Positions 46,441 through 58,043 of a stretch of DNA of 64,000 nucleotides are shown here, piece after piece. Each line of letters opens with the position of its first letter. Position 1 is the first letter of the stretch. The notes beneath the pieces were generated by a model that saw only the letters and a program-made list of their open reading frames with translations, had not been told where the DNA came from and made no database searches. Position numbers and translations under genes: made by a program. The stretch covers positions 22,696,533-22,760,532 of the forward strand of contig NC_067201.1 of NCBI RefSeq assembly GCF_000699445.3. The letters are read 5' to 3'. This DNA comes from Schistosoma haematobium (taxonomy: Eukaryota > Platyhelminthes > Trematoda > Strigeidida > Schistosomatidae).

Positions 46441-47209
46441 GATTATAATGAATGGCCGATGTATGAATCAAAATTGAAATTCATCCGTTGTACAATGTTC
46501 ACTACTGAAATGAAGCTCCTCTTTTACCTTCTTTAAACTTCATTGCACTACCATATCCATTAAAATATATTGTTATTTTATTTATCATTACAAAATAGAT
46601 ATTAGAATATTAATGATTCCCATTTTGAAAATTAGAACACCACATATAAGCGAACAATATTGTTTTCAACTAGATCGTCATCAGGCCTTTTCTCTAATAT
46701 ACGTGAATATTTATACGAAAATGTTAAACCAATCAAGGAAATATGTGTCAATAATCAGAATGAAATAGAATAAGTCTACACATAATAAGTAAAATTACAA
46801 GTCGGTAATAGGGAAGATAAGTGTACTGATAGTAAGTAGTAAGAATAATAAAATATGATAACAAAAGTCTTATCAATAGTTAGACATTGGAAATAGAAGT
46901 TCAGACAAACGTGGGTAAATAGACTTGGAAAAGTAATCACAAAACATTAACATCATTATGTCAGTCAGTCAGTCAGCTACAACGTAGGACCAGGCACATA
47001 TATGCATCGTTCCAAGTTGCCATACCTAATTAACACAACCAGATGGACACCGGATTCATAGAAGTAGTTAATTAAGAGGTGGTAATATATAAAAGAAAGA
47101 TTGCAATAAGGGTATAGTACAGGAAGAAAGAATTAGTTCGTAGAAAGAAAGATATGAAGCAATTTTTATCTCTTAGATTAAGGGAAGATAGAGAGTGTAT
47201 ACACCGACG

Positions 47210-48331
47210 TCATTGTGATCGATTCTGAGCCATGTCACCAAGGGTCTCCATCCATTGGTTACGATAGTCAAGGGGACCCCGACCAAGTGGTCTGTATCTA
47301 CCAACATGGCTCAGACTAGAAGTTAGTGACTTCAGGCACTGATGCCACGTTTTGGTTTGGCCGCACCAAATTCTCCTCCAACCATCTCTAACACCCGTTA
47401 GCATTGTACGACGTGGTAATCGGTGTTCAGGCATACGTAACACGTGGCCCAACCATCTCAGTCGATGAAGATTAACAACCTCATCAACTGATTTACCATC
47501 ATTCCCTAATACCCTGCGTCTAACCTCACTATTACATACCCGGTGATCCCAACAGAAGCCAGCAATATTTCTAAGGCATCTGTGGTCAAATACTAGTGGT
47601 TTACGGGTGTCTTCTACTCTTAGTGGCCATGTTTCGCTGCCGTAAAGCAAGACAGAACGGACTGCCGTGCAGTATACTCGTCCTTTTATTGATAGACGGA
47701 TATCTTGCCTTCGGCATAGGTGACGTAAGTTGGCAAAAGTCAAACGAGCTTTTCGAATCCGTGCCGAGATTTTGTCAGACACCAACCCATTAGGGTTGAT
47801 CAGACTTCCAAGATAAGTCAAGTTGTCAACGCGTTCAACTACTTCACTCCCTATCCTTAGTTCAGGTGTTGACGGAGACCAGTCCTGAAGTAACAACTTA
47901 CATTTCGAGGGAGAGAAGCGCATTCCAAACATTCTGGCATTGTTGCTTAGTGCTATCAAAAGACTCTGCATTTTGTCAGCGTCTTCACCAAACAGGACTA
48001 TATCATCTGCGTATTCTAAGTCGATAATTGAACCTCCTGGAAAAAAATGAATACCCGAGAATTCAGTCGACGAGAATGTTATTTCCATCAGTAGGTCTAT
48101 GATGAAGTTAAGCAAAAATGGAAAAAGTCGACAGCCTTGACGGACACCACTTGAGGTTGCAAAAGTAGATGATAGTTCGCCATAAGCTCTGACTCGACTA
48201 GTACTGTTCGAGTAAAGAGCCTTTACAAGGTTTATGTACTTCTGTGATACACCTTTCAATGACAGACACTGCCACAGAATCTCGCGGTCTACCGAGTCAA
48301 ATGCTGCTTTTAAGTCAAGAAAGACCACCAT
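47210..48331 (-). pseudogene. LINE reverse transcriptase and C-terminal region
   Basis: A 373-codon frame covers the RT core: DLKAAFDSVDREILWQCLSL (A box), SGVRQGCRLFPFLLNFIIDL (B box), the catalytic LEYADDIVLF, then RVDNLTYLGSLINPNG and the C-terminal RSVLLYGSETW and LHRLRWLGHVLRMPEHRLPR. The usual SP after GCxL reads FP. Upstream RT fingers (GCIDHIFTIRQV type) are read without an in-frame ATG up to about 48480. It belongs to the element at 46962-50836 and differs clearly from the RTE LINE at 34-37 kb. Confidence 0.8.
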
Positions 48332-49884
48332 TGTCGGACGCCGATAAGTATGCCTGTGTTCTTGAACCTGACGAATGGTGAATATGTGGTCGATGCAGCC
48401 ACGACCAGGTCTACAGTCAGCTTGGATCTCTCGTGTTTGCGGTTCACGAGTCTTAGTTAGGCGTTTGATAATTATTGAGGCTAGTATTTTAGATATTATA
48501 TTATTTAAACTAATCCCTCTATGGTTGTCACAGGATGATTTTGACGATAAGTGATTGGACTAGTTAGATGGAATAACGTCTAACTCACAGATCTTAGCCA
48601 AAATATCAGTCAACCTAATCGCTAAAATTGGACAACCATTCTTAAAGACCTCTGGAGCCAATCCATCTGGACCGGCTGCCCTTCCTTGTTTCAGATTGAC
48701 TATAGCCTTTTGAACTTCAGCAAGAGTTGGGGGACCTTCTTCAATGTTCCATTCACACTGTCTGGGAATGGAGGGTAGTTGTAGAGTCGCTGAAGGCCAG
48801 ATGAACTGTTCTCTGAAATGTTCTGGCCATCGTTCTAAACGTCTGGACTGAGAGCAGATGAGGGTGTCGTCTTTTTCCGAAATAGTCTGACTTACACTTG
48901 TTTTATCAATTCCAGTTTCTTTTATTAATCTGTAAAGCTGTCTTGTGTTCCCTATAGTCGCCACCTTTTCCATCTCTTTTGCTTTCGTTGCCCACTACTG
49001 CTCACGGTCGTTCCTTAGACTTTTTCTTAACCTAGATTTGATTTCTTTACGCTCTTCATTATGTTCAGAACCTGATGGGACGAGCTTGCGAGAATCCATC
49101 AGTGTGATAGACCTTGAAGAAATCCACAGGTTCTTTGTAACTCTGTGGTTCAAGTCTCTAATAGATGTCAATGCTGTTTCCACAGCTGATTGTATGCCTT
49201 TCCAAGCAACATCTGGGTCAGCCTCGTCTTCAGAACTACCTAAAAGTGTGCCTTCAGTTGTTCCTGGAACCTATATTTGGTTTCCTCTCTACTCAGTTCG
49301 GTTCGAATGGGTCATTTTACTGTGGCTTTTTTGCGTCCAGTGAGGGGCAAGCAGATGCGTGCCCGTATTAGGGCATGGTCGGAGTTCAAGCAGGTACTCC
49401 AGAATGGGCGACAATCTTCTACCGACCCTCTCCAACGATGACTGATGGCAATATGGTCTAATTGAGTCTATCGTTGGTTTGGTGTAGGGGGTCGCCATGT
49501 TAGACGATGTCTCTTCTTATGCTTAAAATTTGTGTTTGCTAAAAATAAACGATTGTCTGAGCATAGTTGCAGCAGACGATCACCATTATCTGCTCGCTGT
49601 GCCCGTATACTAATATACCCACCTAAATGCCTTTCTGTTTGGTTTAAACTACCTATCTGGGCATTAAAGTCACCTGCTACGAGTACTTTGTCTGAGCGTT
49701 TAGCTTTCTGAAGACGTTCAGAGAACTTTCTGTAAAATTAATCTTTCACATCATCCGAGCTGCAGTCGGTGGGAGCGTAGGCGGAAACGACAAAAAGTCA
49801 ACGACATGTGTCCCTATCCTCCCAAGTTCTTACGGAGCCATTTAGCCGAACAGCACATAAACGACGGTTAACGGGGATCCACTC

Positions 49885-50241
49885 TTACAGTGCTTGTTCG
49901 GCCCTCATGCTTAGTGCTATCCCTACTCCTGCCAGTCCACGGGAACTAGCCGTCGGGTCACCAGATACACAGAGGGTGTATCTCGCTGGCTCTCTGTTTT
50001 GCCGAGGTGAGGTCAAGTGAATGACCACACTGGAATCCTGTATGCGTGTTTCGGAGACACAGCATACATCAATGGTACGAGATTCCAGGGTTCTAGCCAA
50101 GGAAGCCTGTCGACCGATTCGACATAGGATTCGTACGTTGAAGGCTCCAATGTGTAGTTTGAAGCGATGTTTAAGTCGACTTGGGACAGCGTTTTGAGCA
50201 CCAGAATCGTTGGCTATGGTGACATCTGATGAGGAAGCCAA
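49885..50241 (-). pseudogene. LINE endonuclease N-terminal fragment
   Basis: A 118-codon frame with the start of an APE-type endonuclease: LHIGAFNVRILCRIGRQASL, then VCCVSETRIQD, then RGLAGVGIALSM. The catalytic Asn and Glu positions are present. The frame closes before the GDFNA and SDH motifs, which lie downstream in damaged sequence (an AGDFNAQIG-like block is readable near 49680). Confidence 0.7.
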
Positions 50242-50937
50242 TAAAGGAAGTTTAGAGGTGAAAATCGATGAAGGAGGAATAATGGAAAGTGAAGACGGTG
50301 GTTGATATGAGGGCGGTTATCACTTCCCGGTTGTCCACACCGTGGAAAGGTTCTTCTGGAGGTGCCGGAAAAAGAAATTGGTTTAGGGGTGGTTTTAGTG
50401 ACCTGAGTGATTGGCTCCAGTGCCCAAAGAACAACCGCTTTAAGTTGGACACACACTAACGTCTTGCGAGTAGTTTTCGTGATAGCTCCGTACTCGTTGA
50501 GACCTAAACGCCGGAGACGGATATCCGTGGGATAAGGCGAGTTGTGCATTTTTAGGGTCCACACTTTTTAACAACACTCCTCCTTGTGGGAAGGCAGCAT
50601 CGCTGTCATGCTGGTTGTCTGAGGTAAACACCTAACTGCCGTCACACCTCTGTACAGTCAGCAGTACGACTTCGCCTTCGGACCTTGGGTTTTTTGCTTT
50701 CAGTCTTACCGCTCATCAATCGACCTGTCTGACATGGTAGAACCTTGAGGAGCGGTTGTTCCAGCCAGTATAGCTCGGTTGCTTCATCACGATAGGCAAG
50801 CCCGACCACCACGACAAAGTAGCAATAACGGTCAGGACATCATTATGTAATAAGAAATGTGTAACTAATTAGATAGTGAAGAATACAAACGGGAAGAGGC
50901 GGAAAAATTGAAACAAATACAGGATGTGAAAATATAT

Positions 50938-51171
50938 TTAATGATAACAAAAATAAAATAAAGGGTCGTTTGGTGAATGATAACTGGCCACCTGGGTTAC
51001 GAATTTCTTCTGCACACATAAATTGGAGTTATATGTACGAATTCCTATGGCTTCAGCTAAATGTAGAAGGCGGGAACGAACTCCATTGATAATTAATGGA
51101 TCTATATGATGGATAACTCGAAATGATTTTGATTTATCTACAGTATGACCGCTATCAATAAGATGTGCCAA
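50938..51171 (-). pseudogene. Penelope-like element C-terminal fragment
   Basis: A 77-codon frame: HLIDSGHTVDKSKSFRVIHH, then LLHLAEAIGIRTYNSNLCVQ. This is the end of a GIY-YIG nuclease domain (the H..xxGH.. block followed by E.I.I....LC), as found at the C-terminus of Penelope-like proteins. Upstream RT was not found to the right of 51175. Confidence 0.5.
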
Positions 51172-51199
51172 GATAGATATTTATTGTCAATAAATATTG

Positions 51200-52480
51200 T
51201 AAACTGTTATTGATTCCTATTGATATGGTTGACTTAAACAAATTATAATTGTTACATAATCATAATATTGGATTTTGATACAATCATTCTTGTTGTTCTT
51301 CGATCTCACTTAACCATTAGTGAATCTGTCCGATTAGCCAGATTTCCTGTTTAGGCAGTAATTATCACTTGTTGTATTTGTTTTCCTTTTTTTACTTCAG
51401 TCTGAACAAAACATCAGGATCGATTGTTGTTGTTAGTCAGATATGTGGTTTTACTGAAATATAAGCCGAAATTTCAAACTAAATCCGTGTAAAGTACTCT
51501 ATTTAGTGGTTTGAAACAAATGTGCTATGTTCTTGTTGGAGTGATAGTGTAAATTTCTCGCAAAAGAAAAGCAAGGATCAAGGAACACTAAGAAGCGTTA
51601 TTTCCAATCAGCGTTCACTTGAAGTTTGAGCCAAAAATATCAAGAAGGCGAGACGTCACATGCAGAGGTTCGGATTGGCTGATTGCTACACTGCCATTAT
51701 GCTTATTGGCATTCCAGAATCTTCTAGCAACCCAAAGACATATTACAAAAACCTTGTATTTTCTGTATTGAAACGAAACTTGGAGTAAAGTACTTGTCGC
51801 ATACTTTGCGTCTTCTCCCTCGTTGTTCAGGTCGCTGTATAGTTCTAGCTTGGAGGTTACAGAATAGCTCACAAAACGAATATAGTGTTCAATCCGCAAG
51901 ACTTATCAGTTCTTTAATGATTCATTGAGAAAAACTACAATTCACTACAAGTTCAAAGTTTGTTTAATTCGTGTGATTTTATTTCGTTGTCTTATTGTGC
52001 AAATACATCTAATCAACTGTAAGATACTTTTGTTTTATTTCTATTCAACTAGCACTCCTTCATCAAATAGTGCTTATAACATGCATACCATACTTGTAGA
52101 CGTAAAGGGTTGAACTACTGAGAAATACATTTAACAACAGTCTTTCCTCCTGTGTTCATGTTAATGTGACCAATAATGGAAATATTTATGATGAGCAAAG
52201 TTTGAGGCTTTAAACATTTAGGCGTAATCGTTAACATAGATAATCTAGACATTGAACTCTCTTAAAGATGGGAGCAAACGATAATGTAGAGAGGTTACAC
52301 AACCTTTTCCAATATGTTATGGAATTACAACCAGTTCAAACTGTCAAGACAGAAAATCAACAGCTGAAATAATCTTTTGATGACCAATTAGGAATCCTTT
52401 TGATGTTTTTAACCAAAAAGACAGAACAAATGGACTACAAAAAAATATAAGAAAACGAGTTGCCCGGAGACTCGAGAATT
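51200..52480. other. No gene recognised
   Basis: AT-rich DNA without a recognised domain. It may include the eroded body of the gypsy element whose integrase tail is at 52500-52830. Confidence 0.35.
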
Positions 52481-52499
52481 TAAAGCAAGTGAATTAGTT

Positions 52500-52830
52500 T
52501 AAACACGTGATTTCCGGCCAGGAAAGCCAAGACGGATATTTGAGTGTATAAGGAAAAGATACGGGAATGTATCGTATCAAGTGTTAGTTGGAAATACGCT
52601 AATTATTAGACAGATAAATCAACTATGAGAAAGACAAAATGTTGCTGAGTCATCTCAACCCAAACCTTTGCTACTGGAAATATTATATGATACATTCAAT
52701 GTTCCATCATCATCACCATTACAAGTTGAAACGATTAGAAATGAGTCGAAATCAGAAGCTAGCCGAAAGTCATCAAGAGAACGGATGCAAACGATATGTT
52801 CTCAAATATGTTTTGTTTATTTAGTCGGAA
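52500..52830 (+). mobile_element. Gypsy-like integrase C-terminal relic
   Basis: Plus-strand reading: RKRYGNVSYQVLVGNTLII, RQINQL, a stop, then VAESSQPKPLLLEILYDTFN and SKSEASRKSSRERMQT. This is the integrase tail (chromo-like YxVxVG block plus Ser/Arg-rich end) of a schistosome gypsy family. The normal Trp-rich VGxxxWxRHxNQL motif is eroded. It ends near 52830, where an LTR would be expected, but none could be delimited. Confidence 0.6.
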
Positions 52831-53069
52831 TATTAGATAGTCTGACGGGCACTAAGTGAGTTATGCATTCTGTTTCCCTTATTATTATTGTGATTATTGA
52901 CGGATTGTTATAGGCTTTTGGTGTGAAAATATACTGACGTCCTAGCCAGGCTAATCACGGGTTACCGACTTGAGTTGTGTTACTGTCCTGTAAAATAGAC
53001 AACGGAGAATGGGAATAATCTAGTGTGGACATTCGTTTAAATTAAATTAGTGTCCAACTGGTGTGGTCG

Positions 53070-53160
53070 AAGAAAATCTGAGCGTAACAACAGGGAGTTA
53101 AATACATTGATGTTCACTTACGACAGAGTTATTATTTGTGACTTCCAAAACGACGTAACT
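53070..53160 (+). repeat. Dispersed repeat shared with 3540-3655
   Basis: GTTCACTTACGACAGAGTTA and GACTTCCAAAACGACGTAAC match the corresponding blocks at 3.6 kb with point changes. The downstream part (53405-53465) also matches 4575-4640. Confidence 0.45.
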
Positions 53161-54474
53161 TGGATTCTGTACAGTCTCTTGGTAAGTATGAGATACTCAA
53201 CCCTCCCACAGATGGATTTAAAATTCCATGGTTAGGTTACACATAGATCTTAACATAAAGTTTCGAAACATGAATCATGTCAAATACTCAAACACATGGC
53301 TCTATTGAGCCATATTAACAAAAGCAATCATTTATCGATAAAATAAGCTTTCTCCAGACAATACTCATTTATACTTTGAGCAATACTTCGAGTTACATTC
53401 AATGAAAGTGTGAAGAATGACTCAAAGTGAAGTATTTTTCTGAGCTGTGATGATTGAGATGTTAGTATAGAGCTATTAATCCTCTGTACGTTATTTCGCG
53501 CTCATTACGAATTCCAAGTACATTATCTTGGGTATCTATATTTATTGTTTATGTTAATGTGAGACATCAAAAAATAAACTCTACCTAATCAATTGAAAAT
53601 CTCTGCCATACCTATAATTGTTTTGTACTAAATGGAATGCGGTTTAATGGCTCATAAGTGTGTGTATCGACCTACTTTTATCAATAGAACGCGATTGGTT
53701 CAATGGGAACAATTATTATTATGACCAAATATACCAGTGATTGTTGTACTGTACTTGTTTGTTTAACTGTGCTAAAGACATTCGTTCTTCCGTTGATTGT
53801 GACTTTTCGCGAGTTCGGTTAAGCTCAGTAACCACACTTGCGTTCATTTGGCACGACCACGATATTCGTTCGATACCACGAGATCGCCAACAAATACATC
53901 TCAACTACAGCCATCAACTGCCTTCTGATATTTGGCTCACAGGAGATTTTAACGGTTAACTGGCACGTAGTCTCCTTGTAGTGGTGATTATAGTCAAACG
54001 CAACTCGACGACAAACTACATATGTAACTCACAAATCCCCTGAAGATGGGAAGGTGGCATTTTTGCATGTCCTATTTTGGCCTCTGTAAAATATCACAAT
54101 AATCATGGACTTATAACTACAAAGGATGATGATGAAGTAATTGGAAACAATGATTCAGTCTAATATTCCTTACTTATGAATTGAGACTAAGTGAACAAGA
54201 AGACACATGATTGAAACTGAAGGATTCATCTCATTTGTTAATATAAGAATTTAAGTATTTCGGTCAACTATATAACATACTGATTATGACCCATTAGGGT
54301 GACATGAAAATGTTTGCATAATATTTCAAATAGACAACCAGTTCAACTGACAGCCTAGCAAATTGTCTGATGTTGCCAGTTGAAATAATTATCACCTTTT
54401 GCGTAATAAATCATATATATATGATTTTGTTCGCAGTTTAATTAACTGTGTAATTCATGTGGAATGTAAGTGTT

Positions 54475-54830
54475 GTTACTTACTTACTTACGCCTGTTAC
54501 TTTTCGTGAAGAAGCATCGGCCGCTCATCAGCATTCTCCATTCAGCCCTGTTCTGGGACAACCTTTCCAGCTCCTTTCAGTTGTCATTCATCCTTCTCAT
54601 ACCTGATTCTATTTCCGGACCTAATGTGTTCCTTGGCCTTCCTCTTTTAAGCTTTCCTTCAGGATTCCAAGTTAGGGCTTGCATCGAGATGCAGTTTGTT
54701 GGTTTGAGTAATATATGTCCTATCCATTTTCACCGTCTTTTCCCAATTTCTTTTTCAGCTGGAAGCTGGTTTGTTCTCTCACAGTTGTTACATAAAATTT
54801 TGTAGTATGCGAATCCAGATTTTTGAGGAG
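54475..54830 (-). mobile_element. 5'-truncated RTE LINE tail
   Basis: On the minus strand this is a diverged copy of the last 350 bases of the LINE at 34104-37316: [40 protein letters not shown], and the same CGTAAGTAAGTAAGT tail at 54476-54492. It carries several stops. 5' truncation is normal for target-primed insertion. No clear target duplication was found. Confidence 0.7.
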
Positions 54831-54954
54831 TTTGTTTTACAGTTGTATTGTGTGAAATAATGAAAACATATGCAAGTATCAATCAATCTACACGTTCATA
54901 TAATTATTCTGATTCCATACAAACTGGGATGTTCGTGAAAGTTCAATGAATAGG

Positions 54955-55840
54955 ATTTTGTGTGCTCTTCTGCTTACGGTGTAGTAGATTGTGTAGGTTC
55001 AGTGTGAATGTCATAGTTCGAGGATTAATAAATTTCACATTGTAATCGAAACTTGTTTTTTCTGATGGATGTCCATATATATTTCATTTATTAATAATCA
55101 TCATATCGACAAGTATCCATCGAAGAGACTCGAAATGATTCTTTTAAGAAGGTGATTGTTTGTGAATTAGTTCATGAAAGTCTCGCGTAATAAATTCAAT
55201 AAAAAGAGTGTCCAACAACTGATTCTAACTTACGATTAACGTTCCGAGTCCTTGTTGACAAAGAATCAAATTTATGTTTATTCATTTTAACTAGTCTCCC
55301 ACTCAGTGTTTTCACTTTTGGCTTTATGCTGACGATAATGAGCCGGAAATGTACTGCTGAATCATTTGTAGGGGAATGCGTGTTAAGATGGTGGGAAATA
55401 TTTGTAGCTCAGGAGAATGATTTTGATGATGTTTTGTTCTATGAGATGGATAAATTCGAACGCTTCCCTTCTACCTAAAGTTTGTACTGATTATGTCGTT
55501 CAGAAGAACGACGGAAAATCCTGGAACAAACCATCGAGCTCAGACAGCAAAACTCCATCAGAAGGCGTGTCAAGTTTATCGAACAAATATCAATCAATAT
55601 GTTATTTATCGACCATCAAGCATTTCAATCTCGACGAATAAGTGAACACTTTGTACAGATAACACTGTGACTTGATGGATTTTCGTACAAAACATAAACT
55701 ATAAACCTTATAATCTATGCCTATCGTATAAAACGTCACTAAATACGACAATTAATTAGCATCATATTAAGTTATTTTAATTTTATAATTTCACAATATT
55801 GACATCATTATTATGTACCGTTTATTTACTCGTTAAGTCC
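54955..55840. repeat. Right arm of the large inverted repeat
   Basis: Inverted partner of 44475-45290. It ends within a few bases of where the duplicated right block (gag element copy 2) begins at about 55838, so the two structures may share a breakpoint. Confidence 0.6.
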
Positions 55841-57440
55841 TAGGTGTCGTGATATTTTACACTCGTCAGCAATGTGTACTGTGGTGTTTATATAAATTAA
55901 AGAATCTTTTGTACTTGCTGAATGCTTGGGTTCGAGTTCCAAATACGGTACATTCGTTTGTGTTTATCCAGCACTTCATAATTCAGTTGCGTTATTTCTG
56001 AGATTATTAGTTCGTATTATAATTCTAATACTTCTTATTATCGGAATGGCGGCGCGATGTAGTCTGTGATTTTGATGCTTTCGAGGATTAATTTGAAAGT
56101 TTCAAAATCTTGGCTATGATCAAGGAAGATGCTGAGGACGTTAATATTGTGGTACGTTCCCTTAGATTCATCGGAAAGAAACTCTGGATTTACCAGAAAA
56201 GCCCATTTCGCCTACTTATGCAACTCTCAAGGAACCACTGCTAGATTATGTTAAATATACAGATTTCGAATGCAGTAAAGAAAGTTTTGGTAAAATGATA
56301 TACTAAAACATCTAAAATTCTATCATATTACTACGTCCTCCGAATCGAGTGCGTACTCAAGGTTACGCAGATAATTCACTGTCGAACTCCTATGCAGTCC
56401 ACGAAGATGGGCACATGTTTGGTCAATGTTTGTCCACTGCAAGGTTTCACTTTCTAAATTCGTTTGTATTTCGTAATACTCAATGCTTTAAATGTGAATA
56501 AATTCAATCACTTTGTCATACCACGGTTCGTTCCGCCGCAACTGATGTTAAAATCTGTAATTCTGATGCTATTATTTTGGGTGTTTCTGATTATCGTTTA
56601 TCTTTATCTACTATTTCGAACATCGCTATGGAGTCACATAGCGGACCAGATTTAAACGAAACTCAAAAATCCTTGTGAGAAAACAAGTTCTAGTTATTCA
56701 ACTTATCAGATTCCCCATGTTAGTGTACCAAATATGGTTTGTACTAACAATTACCATATTCTTGATTAAATTCTTTGCAAATCTGAACCTAATCATGATC
56801 AAAAACCTAATAAAGTTTTGATAGAACCCGCTTTTTCTAATGATTCTTTACTGTGCAAGGATATTCTGAATAAATTCGAAGAAACTATTTCAAAAGAATC
56901 AAATCTTAATGTCATATCAAATATTATTAGTTCTCATAATGCATTTGTTTCTTGTGGGAAACTTGCTCAATGCGAAGCATGAGTACCAAATGATCTCGAT
57001 TTTGATTACAATTCAACTGCTGTTTATCCTTATCACAAAGTTACTTCTAATGTTTACTATAACCAATCTGAGAAATATCTATTAAATGAAGCCACATCAT
57101 TCACAGCTTGAGGATATAATGATCCAAAATTATTTCATGTGGGAGGATAGTGTTGGAAAATCTGTGGTTCAAATTCTAGATATTAGTGGCTTCAGTACAC
57201 AACCGATATCGACCTAGGTGAGTTTGTCCCGACTTTGATTGGTAATTCTAATACTAATGAGCATATTTTAGATCATACAGTCTGCATCCAATACATGGCT
57301 GGACAGACACGACGAACCTACGAAGAAGAGGTACAGCTTATTGCAGAAATTCTAATCCTCATTCAAGCTATGGTGGATGTGATGTTTATCTGAACTGACG
57401 ATATCTTTGTAATTGTTGAATGCTTGATTTTGAATTCCAA
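55838..57440 (+). mobile_element. Degenerate gypsy-like gag element, copy 2 (right block)
   Basis: Aligns with 9150-11880 but without the solo LTR. The gag frame is more damaged: the start codon region reads GGCGGCGCGATGTAGTCTGTG, with a stop after the ATG, and there are deletions near 56070 and 56170. Because it lacks the LTR, it shows the pre-insertion state of the left copy. Confidence 0.65.
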
Positions 57441-58043
57441 ATGCAGTGCATTCGTTCCCGCTTATCTAATACTTTTTGCTGCAATTGCTCTATTTCTGGG
57501 ATTTTTAGTTTTTACTACAATTCAAGTACTCCTGTTTATCACATATACCTGCAATCTTGTGGGAACTGACGTTCTGTGACAGATTCGATCACATGTCAAG
57601 AACCAGATTGTGTGATGCTACCACGCAGATAAACTTCTGATTTATCGTAAATATTCTTCTATTTAAGACAACACACAATTTCAATAGACGATTCAGGTGT
57701 CTTTTCTGCATCATTCATTCACCAGTAGAGAAAAAGATACAGGTTAAAAATACAAGTTTATAGTCCAAAAAGAACATTGAAGGAAAAAAAGGCGAATTAC
57801 AATCATTTCTTTTCCGTGTAAAATAAATTTCACATTAATTGAGCAAATTAAGTGTGTTGATGAATTGTGAATCCATTACCCGAAATCTAGTTACTTATCA
57901 ATCTGACAATCAACAAATCATCGAAATTCGCTTCGAACAATTAGTAAAAACTATCACCAATTTACTGAAAACTGGTAATAAAATGAAACGGAATGATTCG
58001 AAACATCATTAACAGAATCCACACAACGGAAACATCCATCAAT

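Larger units (their letters stand above)
46962..50836 (-). mobile_element. Full-length LINE, second family, with 12-bp target-site duplication
   Basis: Length 3875 bp, flanked by ACATCATTATGT at 46950-46961 and 50837-50848. On the minus strand it begins CCTGACCGTTATTGCTACTT and ends in a CTGA repeat tail (CTGACTGACTGACTGA). Coding order: a short upstream frame (50564-50214), APE-type endonuclease start (50241-49885), damaged endonuclease middle (to about 49185), linker pieces (49183-48995, 48973-48560), RT and C-terminus (48331-47210). Several frameshifts or stops separate the pieces, so it is full length but inactive. Confidence 0.85.
46580..51175 (-). mobile_element. Penelope-like element 3' part, split by a LINE
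   Basis: The C-terminal coding end is at 51171-50938 and the 3' UTR continues to 50837. After the nested LINE (46962-50836) the same strand continues from 46961 to about 46580, with GGCCTGATGACGATCTAGTTGA, also found near 17 kb. The nesting is shown by the 12-bp target duplication; the left limit is approximate. Confidence 0.5.
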
